Notes: generated by a model not told the origin, from the sequence alone. DNA of 6,944 bases from JAGXQV01 sp041674485 (GCA_041674485.1 JBAYVP010000286.1:1-6944); one strand, 5' to 3'. Counted from the first letter of the stretch, positions 1 to 5,820 are shown. Numbers and translations are program-made.

Positions 1-31
1 CATACCCGACGGCCTTACGGCCTGGGCACAA

Positions 32-224
32 GAGGCGCAACTTTGCTGCATGGTCGTTCCATTCCCTTCTCCTTCTTGAGGAGTTGCAACGCCGCCATGC
101 GCCCGGAAAACCGTGCAATCCAGATCAATGCGCTCTCACCAAATGGGTGAACGTGGAATATATGATAAAGTTGTTTAGAGCCATTATGTTATATATCTTG
201 GTAAGCGGTCAGCGGAGGTTTCTA
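32..224. repeat. Diverged, interrupted copy of the 243-bp MITE (right part)
   Basis: This stretch aligns with 3031-3219, the body of the intact MITE at 2978-3220. A 44-bp block is identical in both copies (80-123 and 3073-3116), and the rest is diverged but recognisable (for example AAGCGGTCA near 203 and 3197, and TTTCTAG at the right end). The copy is cut at TTTCTA by the IS630-type element, and its final TAG is now at 698-700. Its expected left end would lie about 20 bases before the window, so the left terminal repeat cannot be seen. The left half of the internal hairpin is much less conserved than the right half. No coding function is visible; the short open frames through it are not supported. 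Confidence 0.75.
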
Positions 225-697
225 GTACAGCAGCGCTTTAATCATGTAAACAAAATCACTTTCATGCGTTAACATGCTGATTTTCCGCTCAACCTTTATA
301 ACATGGCGCGCACACAATATCGGATTAACCTGCTGTCCTCTGAAAAAAACGAACTTGAACGTTTGATTCGTAAGCAAACCACACCGCAGCACATTGCGAA
401 GCGCGCGCGAATCATTCTGTATGCTGAAGAATTTCTCTGCAAATCTGACAAATCGATTGTATTTCATTACACCCCAAAACATGCCTCGTGGATGAATCAG
501 ATCGAAATTTGGTTCGGAATCCTGAGCCGGAAAGTTGTGAAACGCGGCAATTTTCGATCTAAGGAAGAATTGCGTGACAAACTTATGGCGTTTATCGCTT
601 ATTTCAACAAGACCCTCGCCAAACCATTTCGATGGACTTATCAGGGCAAGCCTTTGATCGCTTGATGAGTGTTAATAGGATTTGCGCGCAGCTGTAC
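225..697. mobile_element. IS630-type nonautonomous element (MITE-like, internally deleted)
   Basis: The ends are inverted repeats: GTACAGCAGCGC at 225-236 and, read on the opposite strand, GTACAGCTGCGC at 686-697, with partial matching beyond (TTTAATC against GCAAATC). The element is flanked by TA at 223-224 and 698-699, inside CTA...TAG. This is what IS630/Tc1-type elements produce when they insert into CTAG and duplicate TA. Removing the element restores TTTCTAG, the same string found at the right end of the second MITE copy (3213-3219), which independently marks the boundary. It carries a transposase remnant at 303-665. At 473 bp it is far shorter than a full IS630 element (about 1.1-1.2 kb), so it should move only if a full-length relative supplies transposase. 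Confidence 0.85.
303..665 (+). pseudogene. IS630-family transposase, in-frame internal deletion
   Basis: This 120-codon open frame joins two ends of an IS630 transposase. Residues 1-43 (MARTQYRINLLSSEKNELER onward, to ILYAEE) match the usual start before and into the helix-turn-helix region. Residues from about 50 match the end of the DDE_3 catalytic domain, with the hallmark HYTPKHASWMNQIEIWF, in which Glu is the third catalytic acid, and a closing KPFRWTYQGKPL. Family members are about 340 residues long. The missing 200 or so residues include the rest of the helix-turn-helix and both catalytic Asp residues, so the product cannot catalyse transposition. The reading frame is nevertheless kept across the junction (near AEEFLCKSDKS) and to a normal stop. 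No strong ribosome binding site is visible before ATG 303. Whether any protein is made is unknown. Confidence 0.85.
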
Positions 698-700
698 TAG

Positions 701-875
701 CACCACGTAACAACAATAGTTTCGGATAAAGGAGAGTCAGCTTAATCCGCGTATCCGAAGTTGTAAATTGCCAGTCAATCTTCCTCAATGCGAAATAAAT
801 AATGTTGCATGGTACTAGCGACATGCTCACCGCCCGGCGCCGCTGATCGCGAGCCGTGCGGTGCGCGAGCAAATC
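701..875. other. Gap without recognisable gene
   Basis: This 175-bp stretch lies between the end of the split MITE copy and the stop codon of the minus-strand propeller gene. I see no gene in it. It contains a weak inverted pair, CGGATA (724-729) and TATCCG (753-758), and a GC-rich stretch after 830 with TCGCG and CGCGA arms. Neither is followed by a clear T-run on the minus strand, so I cannot call a terminator for the propeller gene with confidence. Confidence 0.5.
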
Positions 876-2384
876 CTACCGGCAACCCGCAGTTGTTAAC
901 CAGGTGGCAAGGTCGCCCACGTCCAATATGCTGCCGTTGGACAGCACGCCGACATAAACGAGCCGTTGGTTTTTGGCCGTCCCCAGATATGACTTGGTGC
1001 CGGAATAATAGCGGTAGTAATAATCGCCGAAGGTTTTGGAAGTCGCCGGGGAGGGGGAGAACAGTTCGGGATAAGTTTTTTCTCCCCAGTTCAATACGCA
1101 ATCGGCGCCGCTTAACGATGCCGCGGCGGCTTTGATATTCACCGTCGCGGTGGCGGTCTGGGTCATGCCGTTCGCGGTATAGGTGGCGGTGATCGATACG
1201 GTTGTGTCGGCGGCGACATTGCCTGCCGTTATTGTGTTGCCGTTCATCGTCGCGGCGGCGGGGTTGCTGGAAGTCCAGGCGGCGCTGACGCTGCTGTCGG
1301 TGTCGTAGGTGGCGGTGCAGGTAGCCGTTGCGCCGGCGTTGAGGGTGGTCGGGCAGCTTGCCGTCAGCTTGGCTGGCGTAGCCGTTGCCGGAAAGGTATA
1401 GCTGAAGATGCCATTGTTGTTACCCGCGATAACGGTTGCCGGGTCGTTGGGGTCGAGCATCAAGGTCGAGGCGCCATTCATCGGGCCATTGTTGGCCTGC
1501 GTCCAGTGCGCGCCGCCGTCCACGGATTTGTAGATGCCATCTCCCGCGCCCAGGTAAATAATAGACGAATCGGCTGCGTCGAAGGCAAAGGCTTCGACGG
1601 TGGCATTGTTCAAACTTATCGCGTAGCCGTTGACCGGGTAGCACTGGTTCGCGGCATTCCATGTCGCGCCGCCGTCGCTGCTTTTATAAACGCCGGAGCC
1701 GAAGGTGCCGACGTAAATGTTGGCGGAATTTTTGGGATCCACAGCAATGGTTTTGACGGAAGTCAGGTTGGCATTGATCGAGACCAAGCTGGCGCCGCCG
1801 TCGCTCGATTTGAAAAGGCCGCTGCTGACGGCCTCGTACAGCACCGATGGATTGTTCGGGTCGATAGTCAAGGCATAGGCCACCTTGGTGCCGGTCATGT
1901 ATTTCCAGGTGGCTGCCCCGTCCGTGCTTTTATAAATTCCATGATTCGATCCGGCGTACAGCGTGCCAGGCGTTTTCGGATCGATAGCCAGCATATAGGC
2001 CTGGGGGTTTTCCGTAACCCAGCCGGTTCGGCTCCAGGTATTGCCGCCATCGACGCTCTTTTGCAGATAATAGGGCGCAATGTAAATGTTTTGCGGATTC
2101 TGCGGATCGATTGCCATGTCGTTGACGCCCACGTAGCCTGCGGGAGAGGGCGTTATGCCGGTATTGGCGGTTTGCCAACTCGCGCCGCCATCCGTGGATT
2201 TGTACATCCCGTTTTGCGTCGCCGCATAGCGAATGAGCGGATTCGTCGGATGTCTGGCGAGCTTGTAGACGATCACATTGCCGCCCTTCTGCGTCGGGCT
2301 GGTCAGGGCGCTCCACGCCCCCATTCCCGCCCATGCCGGTGCAACCGCGAATAATATGGCCGAACCCAAAATGTATTTACGCAT
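876..2384 (-). CDS. Secreted Asp-box (BNR/sialidase-type) beta-propeller protein
   Basis: The product has 502 residues. Residues 1-19 form a Sec signal peptide (MRKYILGSAILFAVAPAWA, likely cut before Gly20), so it acts in the periplasm, at the surface or outside the cell. Six Asp-box motifs of the S-x-D-G-x-x-x-W type sit at residues 63-70, 110-117, 153-160, 193-200 (Leu instead of Trp), 235-242 and 287-294. The 40-52-residue spacing fits blades of a beta-propeller such as BNR, VPS10 or Ycf48-like repeats. Residues 335-418 look like a bacterial Ig-like (Big_2) domain. Residues 428-501 form a Cys-bounded module with YYYRYY, SYLG, VYVGV and DVGDLATWL, a C-terminal module I recall from secreted betaproteobacterial proteins. 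The start is supported by GGAG eight bases before the ATG and by the signal peptide. Sialidase catalytic residues are not evident, so binding or structural roles are as likely as catalysis. The specific function is unknown. Confidence 0.85.
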   Translation of the reverse strand: MRKYILGSAILFAVAPAWAGMGAWSALTSPTQKGGNVIVYKLARHPTNPLIRYAATQNGMYKSTDGGASWQTANTGITPSPAGYVGVNDMAIDPQNPQNIYIAPYYLQKSVDGGNTWSRTGWVTENPQAYMLAIDPKTPGTLYAGSNHGIYKSTDGAATWKYMTGTKVAYALTIDPNNPSVLYEAVSSGLFKSSDGGASLVSINANLTSVKTIAVDPKNSANIYVGTFGSGVYKSSDGGATWNAANQCYPVNGYAISLNNATVEAFAFDAADSSIIYLGAGDGIYKSVDGGAHWTQANNGPMNGASTLMLDPNDPATVIAGNNNGIFSYTFPATATPAKLTASCPTTLNAGATATCTATYDTDSSVSAAWTSSNPAAATMNGNTITAGNVAADTTVSITATYTANGMTQTATATVNIKAAAASLSGADCVLNWGEKTYPELFSPSPATSKTFGDYYYRYYSGTKSYLGTAKNQRLVYVGVLSNGSILDVGDLATWLTTAGCR

Positions 2385-2436
2385 GGTGTTTTTCTCCGTC
2401 TGCTGCCTATGCCGGGCGACACGGCTCTTATTCGAA

Positions 2437-2442
2437 ATTGTA
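2437..2442 (-). promoter_or_regulatory. Possible -10 box for the propeller gene
   Basis: On the minus strand TACAAT lies about 52 bases upstream of the start codon of the secreted propeller gene. No good -35 hexamer stands at 16-18 bases, so this is a weak call based on the hexamer and its position only. Confidence 0.25.
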
Positions 2443-2514
2443 CCTTAAGAACGAGCACGAAATAGTTTTAGTAACTTATCGGCCAAGTCTTTACATTGTT
2501 TGTGAAAAATGTGT

Positions 2515-2669
2515 CCTAGGCCAAGCACTGGTGCGATTCTCCGGCTAAAATTCTTTCACCGCAGAGACGCAGAGAAATATAAACGGATGGTGAAACCATA
2601 CCATTGCCCTATAAAATCTCTGCGTCTCTGCGGTAAATATTTTTGGTTCCGGCAATTGCCCGGCTTAGG
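2515..2669. repeat. 155-bp foldback repeat, copy A (fullest copy)
   Basis: Bases 2522-2653 recur as a direct repeat at 6671-6800 with few differences. The core is an inverted pair: ACCGCAGAGACGCAGAGA at 2558-2575 and its exact complement at 2617-2634, 18 bp each, separated by 41 bases. The outermost bases are also imperfect inverted repeats: CCTAGGCCAAGCACTGG at 2515-2531, and CCTAAGCCGGGCAATTG when 2653-2669 is read on the other strand (12 of 17 positions match). This gives the layout of a MITE, but I see no target-site duplication. The right end touches the stop codon of the acylphosphatase gene at 2670. I recall GCAGAGACGCAGAG/CTCTGCGTCTCTGC hairpins from intergenic DNA of many environmental bacteria. 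Confidence 0.85.
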
Positions 2670-2945
2670 TTAAATCGTACCGAGCCGCTCGAAACCGGAG
2701 CATTCCCCCTGCCCCTCTTCGATTTCCAGCCGCTCCACTCGCGCGTCGGCGGGGCCTGTCCGGCACCAGACGATCAGCGTTTCGACCGCCATTTCCTCGC
2801 CTTGCAGCAGGGCTTCCACCGTGCCGTCGCGGCGATTTCGCACCCAGCCGGCGACATCATGCGCATTCGCCTCGCGGCATAGCGACTCCCGGTAATAAAC
2901 GCCTTGCACCAAGCCGTGTATCCTCAAATGTCTGGTGATCTTCAT
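2670..2945 (-). CDS. acyP: Acylphosphatase
   Basis: The 91-residue protein is the usual length for this small cytoplasmic enzyme, which hydrolyses carboxyl-phosphate bonds such as those of acetyl phosphate and carbamoyl phosphate. The signature G-L-V-Q-G-V-Y-Y-R at residues 11-19 supplies the catalytic, phosphate-binding Arg19. G-W-V-R-N-R-R-D-G at 33-41 supplies the catalytic Asn37. Both blocks match the family closely, and the alpha/beta sandwich pattern continues to the C-terminus. ATG 2945 puts the first strand (KITRHLRIHG) at the normal distance from the active-site loop; GAGA lies about seven bases upstream as a weak ribosome binding site. The gene is transcribed away from hslV. A MITE ends 32 bases before the start codon, so its native promoter region has been displaced or replaced. 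The physiological substrate in bacteria is generally uncertain. Confidence 0.93.
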   Translation of the reverse strand: MKITRHLRIHGLVQGVYYRESLCREANAHDVAGWVRNRRDGTVEALLQGEEMAVETLIVWCRTGPADARVERLEIEEGQGECSGFERLGTI

Positions 2946-2977
2946 TGCGGTCTCATGTGCCGAAAAACCGGCATTAT

Positions 2978-3220
2978 CCTAGAAAGCTCAGTTGAACGGG
3001 CTGGAGTGTGCGGTTTTCCGGGTGCAGGGCAAGGCGCAACGACGCGCAATGGTCATTCCATTGTCATTGTAAGGAGTTGCAACGCCGCCATGCGCCCGGA
3101 AAACCGTGCAATCCAGCCCGTAGCGCTCTCACCATTACGGGTACACGCAAAATACATGACAAAGCTGTTTAGAACCATTGTGTTATACATCTTGGCAAGC
3201 GGTCAACTGAGCTTTCTAGG
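2978..3220. mobile_element. 243-bp MITE with 17-bp terminal inverted repeats
   Basis: The left end CCTAGAAAGCTCAGTTG (2978-2994) is perfectly complementary to the right end CAACTGAGCTTTCTAGG (3204-3220). The 5-bp direct repeat ATTAT flanks it at 2973-2977 and 3221-3225, as expected for a target-site duplication. Inside, 2998-3040 and 3076-3119 form a second, imperfect inverted repeat that could fold into a hairpin of about 122 bases. No transposase is encoded, so it must be nonautonomous. The intact ends and duplication suggest a fairly recent insertion. I cannot assign the parental IS family; a 5-bp duplication narrows it but does not settle it. A diverged second copy lies at the left of the window. 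Confidence 0.88.
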
Positions 3221-3316
3221 ATTATTGAGCCACCTGCTTCAGTTTGCAAAGACCGGCGAAGGCTGCACCCTTGTTAGGAGCGACCTCCTGGTCACGATTG
3301 TCTCCTCGTTTTGTTG

Positions 3317-3341
3317 GGTTCCGGCAATCGTCCAGCTTAGG
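3317..3341. repeat. Solo tail of the foldback repeat family
   Basis: These 25 bases, GGTTCCGGCAAT followed by CGTCCAGCTTAGG, match 2645-2669, the right end of foldback copy A, with three differences. No matching left part or CAGAGACGC hairpin is present nearby, so this is a truncated remnant in the region upstream of hslV. The short length keeps confidence moderate. Confidence 0.55.
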
Positions 3342-3365
3342 ATTATGCGTTCCGCATCCCCTTTT

Positions 3366-3395
3366 TTGTTGCGTTACGGCAGTTATCAGTATAAT
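3366..3395 (+). promoter_or_regulatory. Likely sigma-70 promoter of hslV(U)
   Basis: A perfect -10 hexamer TATAAT stands at 3390-3395. The best -35 is TTGTTG at 3366-3371 (three of six consensus bases), with an 18-base spacer. Transcription would begin near 3402, leaving an untranslated leader of about 28 bases before ATG 3430. I looked for a heat-shock (sigma-32) CTTGAA / CCCCAT pair and did not find a convincing one, although hslVU is heat-inducible in E. coli. Confidence 0.55.
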
Positions 3396-3429
3396 GAAGC
3401 TATCTGAATCATATCGGGACACGCAACGC

Positions 3430-3963
3430 ATGGAACAGTATCACGGCACTACCATTCTTTCCGCACGGCGCGGCGCGCAGGTCGCGATGGGCGGCGACGG
3501 CCAAGTGACGCTCGGCAACATCGTGGTCAAGGCCACCGCGCGTAAGGTGCGCCGCTTGTATCACGACAAAATTCTGGTCGGTTTCGCCGGTGGCACGGCG
3601 GATGCCTTTACGCTGTTCGAGCGTTTCGAGGCCAAGCTGGAAAAGCATCAGGGGCATTTGCTGCGTAGCGCCGTGGAGCTTGCCAAGGACTGGCGCACCG
3701 ACCGCATCCTGCGCCGCCTGGAAGCGATGCTGGCGGTGGCCGATACTGAAACTTCGCTGATTATCACCGGCAACGGCGATGTGCTGGAGCCGGAACACGG
3801 CCTGGTTTCCATCGGCAGCGGCGGCCCTTACGCCCAATCGGCGGCGCGTGCGTTGCTCGACTACACTGAGCTTGCGCCGGCGGAAATCGTTAAGAATGCG
3901 CTGACTATCGCGGCGGATTTGTGCATCTACACCAACCAGAATCATATCATTGAGGTTTTGTAA
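3430..3963 (+). CDS. hslV: ATP-dependent protease peptidase subunit HslV (ClpQ)
   Basis: HslV is the N-terminal-threonine peptidase of the cytoplasmic HslUV protease; two hexameric rings form its chamber. The frame gives 177 residues, the normal size. After a short propeptide MEQYHG comes T7-T8-I-L-S, so Thr7 should become the catalytic N-terminal nucleophile after processing. The conserved GGDGQVTLGN (21-30), Lys39 in ARKVRRLY (equivalent to Lys33 of the mature E. coli enzyme), VGFAGGTADAFTLFERFE, LAKDWRTDRILRRLEA, LIITGNGDV and IGSGGPYAQ all match. The frame stays open upstream to 3244, with another ATG at 3394. ATG 3430 is chosen because it gives the betaproteobacterial N-terminus, while 3394 lies inside the TATAAT promoter box. 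A weak GGGA lies about 11 bases upstream. Its partner hslU follows, unusually far away, beyond a palindromic insertion. Confidence 0.97.
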   Translation: MEQYHGTTILSARRGAQVAMGGDGQVTLGNIVVKATARKVRRLYHDKILVGFAGGTADAFTLFERFEAKLEKHQGHLLRSAVELAKDWRTDRILRRLEAMLAVADTETSLIITGNGDVLEPEHGLVSIGSGGPYAQSAARALLDYTELAPAEIVKNALTIAADLCIYTNQNHIIEVL

Positions 3964-4176
3964 GTGGGCGCGACGTTGCGATTGTCCGCGCAGGCGCGAT
4001 ATACCTTGCCTCGCCACAATTTACCGATTTAGCCGCGTCTCGCGGGATGCGATTGCTGCGCAAATTGCGCCGTGTGGCTGTTCCACACAAGCAATTTGCA
4101 ACGCGGAAGCCGCGCCCGCGAGGCGATGGATAAATCGGTAAATTGTGGCGAGGCAAGGTATAAAGCCGCGCCCACT
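3963..4176. repeat. Large palindromic (foldback) element between hslV and hslU
   Basis: The 32 bases at 4000-4031 are exactly complementary to 4131-4162. Inside these arms the symmetry continues imperfectly (CGTCTCGCGGG near 4035 against CCCGCGAGGCG near 4116) and becomes exact again near the centre: GCAAATTGC at 4060-4068 with GCAATTTGC at 4091-4099, then GTGTGG at 4072-4077 with CCACAC at 4083-4088 around the loop CTGTT. Outside, AGTGGGCGCG at 3963-3972 pairs with CGCGCCCACT at 4167-4176. The left arm carries about 26 extra bases there, flanked by direct GGCGCGA repeats. The outermost base overlaps the hslV stop codon. As RNA this would form one very long hairpin in the hslVU transcript. 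No open frame in it is convincing. The remaining 4177-4306 holds only the hslU leader with its GGAG. Confidence 0.9.
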
Positions 4177-4306
4177 CTCGACCAGCCCCACATGCATCGT
4201 CGCGGCGCTTCGCCCAAATGCAAGGCAATCCCAATCGGTGCGCAGGCTGGCTTTCGGTTGAGCTTTTTGGCCGGCTGAGCGCGAAATTATATGGAGAATA
4301 ATACGC

Positions 4307-5635
4307 ATGAGTGAAATGACCCCGCAGGAAATCGTCCACGAACTGGACAAATACATCATCGGCCAGCACGACGCCAAGCGCGCGGTCGCCATCGCGCTAC
4401 GCAATCGCTGGCGGCGCCAGCAGGTGGCGGAGCCGTTGCGCCAGGAAATCACGCCGAAAAACATCCTGATGATAGGCCCTACCGGGGTGGGCAAGACCGA
4501 AATCGCGCGGCGTCTGGCGAAACTTGCCAACGCGCCGTTCATCAAAGTGGAGGCGACCAAGTTCACCGAGGTGGGTTATGTCGGGCGCGATGTCGATTCC
4601 ATCATCCGCGACTTGACCGAGATGTCGATCAAACAGACGCGCGAGCAGGAAACCGCCAAGGTGCGTCACCGCGCCGAGGAAAGAGCGGAGGAGCGCGTGC
4701 TCGATGCGTTGCTGCCGCAGCCGCGCGATGCCAATTGGGACGGCGAGCCGCAGGAAGATAGCGCAACGCGCGGCAAATTCCGCAAGATGTTGCGCGAAGG
4801 GAAGCTGGACGATAAGGAGATCGACATTGATGTCGCCGCGTCTCATGCGCACATGGAAATTCTCGCCCCGCCGGGAATGGAGGACCTCACCTCGCAAATC
4901 CAGGGCATGTTCCAGAACATGAGCAGCAACCGCACGAAAACGCGCAAGCTGAATATCCGCGAGGCGATGAAGCTGCTGACCGAGGAGGAGGCGCTGAAGC
5001 TGGTCAACGACGAGGAGTTGAAAATCCGCGCAGTCGCCAATGTGGAGCAGAACGGCATCGTGTTCCTCGACGAAATCGACAAGATCACCAGCCGTTCCGA
5101 AACTTCCGGCGCCGACGTGTCGCGCCAGGGCGTGCAGCGCGACCTGCTGCCGCTGGTGGAGGGCACCACCGTTTCCACCAAGTACGGGATGATCAAGACC
5201 GACCATATTCTGTTCATTTGCAGCGGCGCGTTCCATTTTGCCAAGCCTTCCGACCTGATTCCCGAACTGCAAGGGCGGCTGCCCATCCGCGTCGAGCTGG
5301 ATTCGTTGACCGTGGCCGATTTCGAGCAGATTCTCACCAACACCGATGCATGCCTCACGCGCCAGTACCAGGCATTGCTGGGCACCGAGGGGGTCACGCT
5401 GGATTTCCTGGCGGACGGCATCAAGCGGCTGGCCGAGATCGCTTTCGAGGTCAACGAAAGCACCGAAAATATCGGCGCACGCCGGCTGTACACCGTGATG
5501 GAAAAACTGCTGGAGGAAATCTCCTTCGAGGCCGGGAAATACTGCGATAAGGCCGTGACCATAAACGCCGGCTATGTCGATGGCCGCCTGCAGGCGCTGG
5601 CGAAGAGCGAGGATTTGGCGCGCTACGTGCTTTAA
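4307..5635 (+). CDS. hslU: ATP-dependent protease ATPase subunit HslU (ClpY)
   Basis: HslU is the hexameric AAA+ unfoldase that feeds substrates into HslV. The frame gives 442 residues, against 443 in E. coli. It shows the N-terminal MTPQEIVHELDKYIIGQ block, Walker A GPTGVGKT at 57-64, the pore loop GYVG at 90-93 that grips substrate, a charged intermediate (I) domain at roughly 110-240, Walker B IVFLDE at 251-256, the arginine-finger segment LQGRLPIRVEL (Arg324), sensor-2 GARRLYTVMEK (around 390-400), and the C-terminus DLARYVL, whose last residues dock into HslV and open its active sites. All key residues are present. ATG 4307 is preceded by GGAG at ten bases. The gene probably shares the hslV promoter, but the 343-bp gap filled by a palindrome may reduce or uncouple its expression; no clear promoter of its own was found. 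Confidence 0.97.
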   Translation: MSEMTPQEIVHELDKYIIGQHDAKRAVAIALRNRWRRQQVAEPLRQEITPKNILMIGPTGVGKTEIARRLAKLANAPFIKVEATKFTEVGYVGRDVDSIIRDLTEMSIKQTREQETAKVRHRAEERAEERVLDALLPQPRDANWDGEPQEDSATRGKFRKMLREGKLDDKEIDIDVAASHAHMEILAPPGMEDLTSQIQGMFQNMSSNRTKTRKLNIREAMKLLTEEEALKLVNDEELKIRAVANVEQNGIVFLDEIDKITSRSETSGADVSRQGVQRDLLPLVEGTTVSTKYGMIKTDHILFICSGAFHFAKPSDLIPELQGRLPIRVELDSLTVADFEQILTNTDACLTRQYQALLGTEGVTLDFLADGIKRLAEIAFEVNESTENIGARRLYTVMEKLLEEISFEAGKYCDKAVTINAGYVDGRLQALAKSEDLARYVL

Positions 5636-5639
5636 AAAA

Positions 5640-5815
5640 GTGCTGAGTGCCTGAGTGCCTGAGTGCTGAGTGTCGCGGGAATGAGTATTTTCTGCTATGT
5701 GGTAATATTTCCGCTTTGCTGACATTTCCCCCGATCAAGGCACAGAACTCGGTACTCAGGACTTAGGACTCAGCACTCAGCACTCAGGCACTCAGCACTC
5801 AAGATTCAGGACTAT
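5640..5815. repeat. Inverted arrays of TGAGTGC-type short repeats
   Basis: The left array (about 5640-5675) consists of tandem 7-8-base units TGAGTGC or TGAGTGCC. The right array (about 5750-5815) holds the complementary units ACTCAGC, ACTCAGG and degenerate ones such as ACTTAGG and ATTCAGG. Some 33 bases of the two arms pair with a single bulged base. The single-copy loop between them (about 5676-5749) has no gene; TAATAT near 5704-5709 could be a -10 but lacks a clear -35. The left array starts four bases after the hslU stop and the right array ends within about 10 bases of the apaH start. It may act as a transcript hairpin or terminator, but no T-run follows the pairing. I recall similar CAGCACTCAG tandem runs from intergenic DNA of other environmental bacteria. 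Confidence 0.85.
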
Positions 5816-5820
5816 TCTTA

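Noticed and set aside
84..272. 62-codon open frame at the left of the window
   Set aside because: It crosses the boundary between the MITE copy and the inserted IS630-type element and uses a different frame from the shared 44-bp core's open frame; no coding evidence.
812..818. GTACTAG resembling another IS630-type right end
   Set aside because: It has only seven bases in common with 694-700; the preceding bases (CAT instead of CAGCT) do not continue the terminal repeat.
1506..2354. 282-codon plus-strand open frame opposite the propeller gene
   Set aside because: It mirrors the repeated Asp-box coding sequence and has a repetitive composition typical of an antisense shadow; the minus-strand frame has a signal peptide, a ribosome site and clear domains.
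2904..3407. 167-codon plus-strand open frame across the MITE
   Set aside because: It runs through the MITE's inverted repeats and into promoter DNA, and the related frame in the other MITE copy is broken early by a stop.
3244..3429. N-terminal extension of HslV (starts at 3244 or 3394)
   Set aside because: The extension has no similarity to HslV, overlaps the solo repeat tail and the TATAAT promoter box, and would bury the catalytic Thr far from the N-terminus.
4258..4292. Separate promoter for hslU (TTGAGC and TTATAT)
   Set aside because: The spacing of 23 bases is too long, and no better pair with a 16-18-base spacer was found.
4397..5725. 442-codon open frame on the minus strand opposite hslU
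   Set aside because: It is antisense to an unmistakable hslU, shows no recognisable domain, and is rich in residues expected from the complement of GC-biased codons; the length equal to HslU is coincidence.
5640..5815. CRISPR array
   Set aside because: The units are 7-8 bases long, contiguous and without unique spacers of constant length; no cas genes are present.
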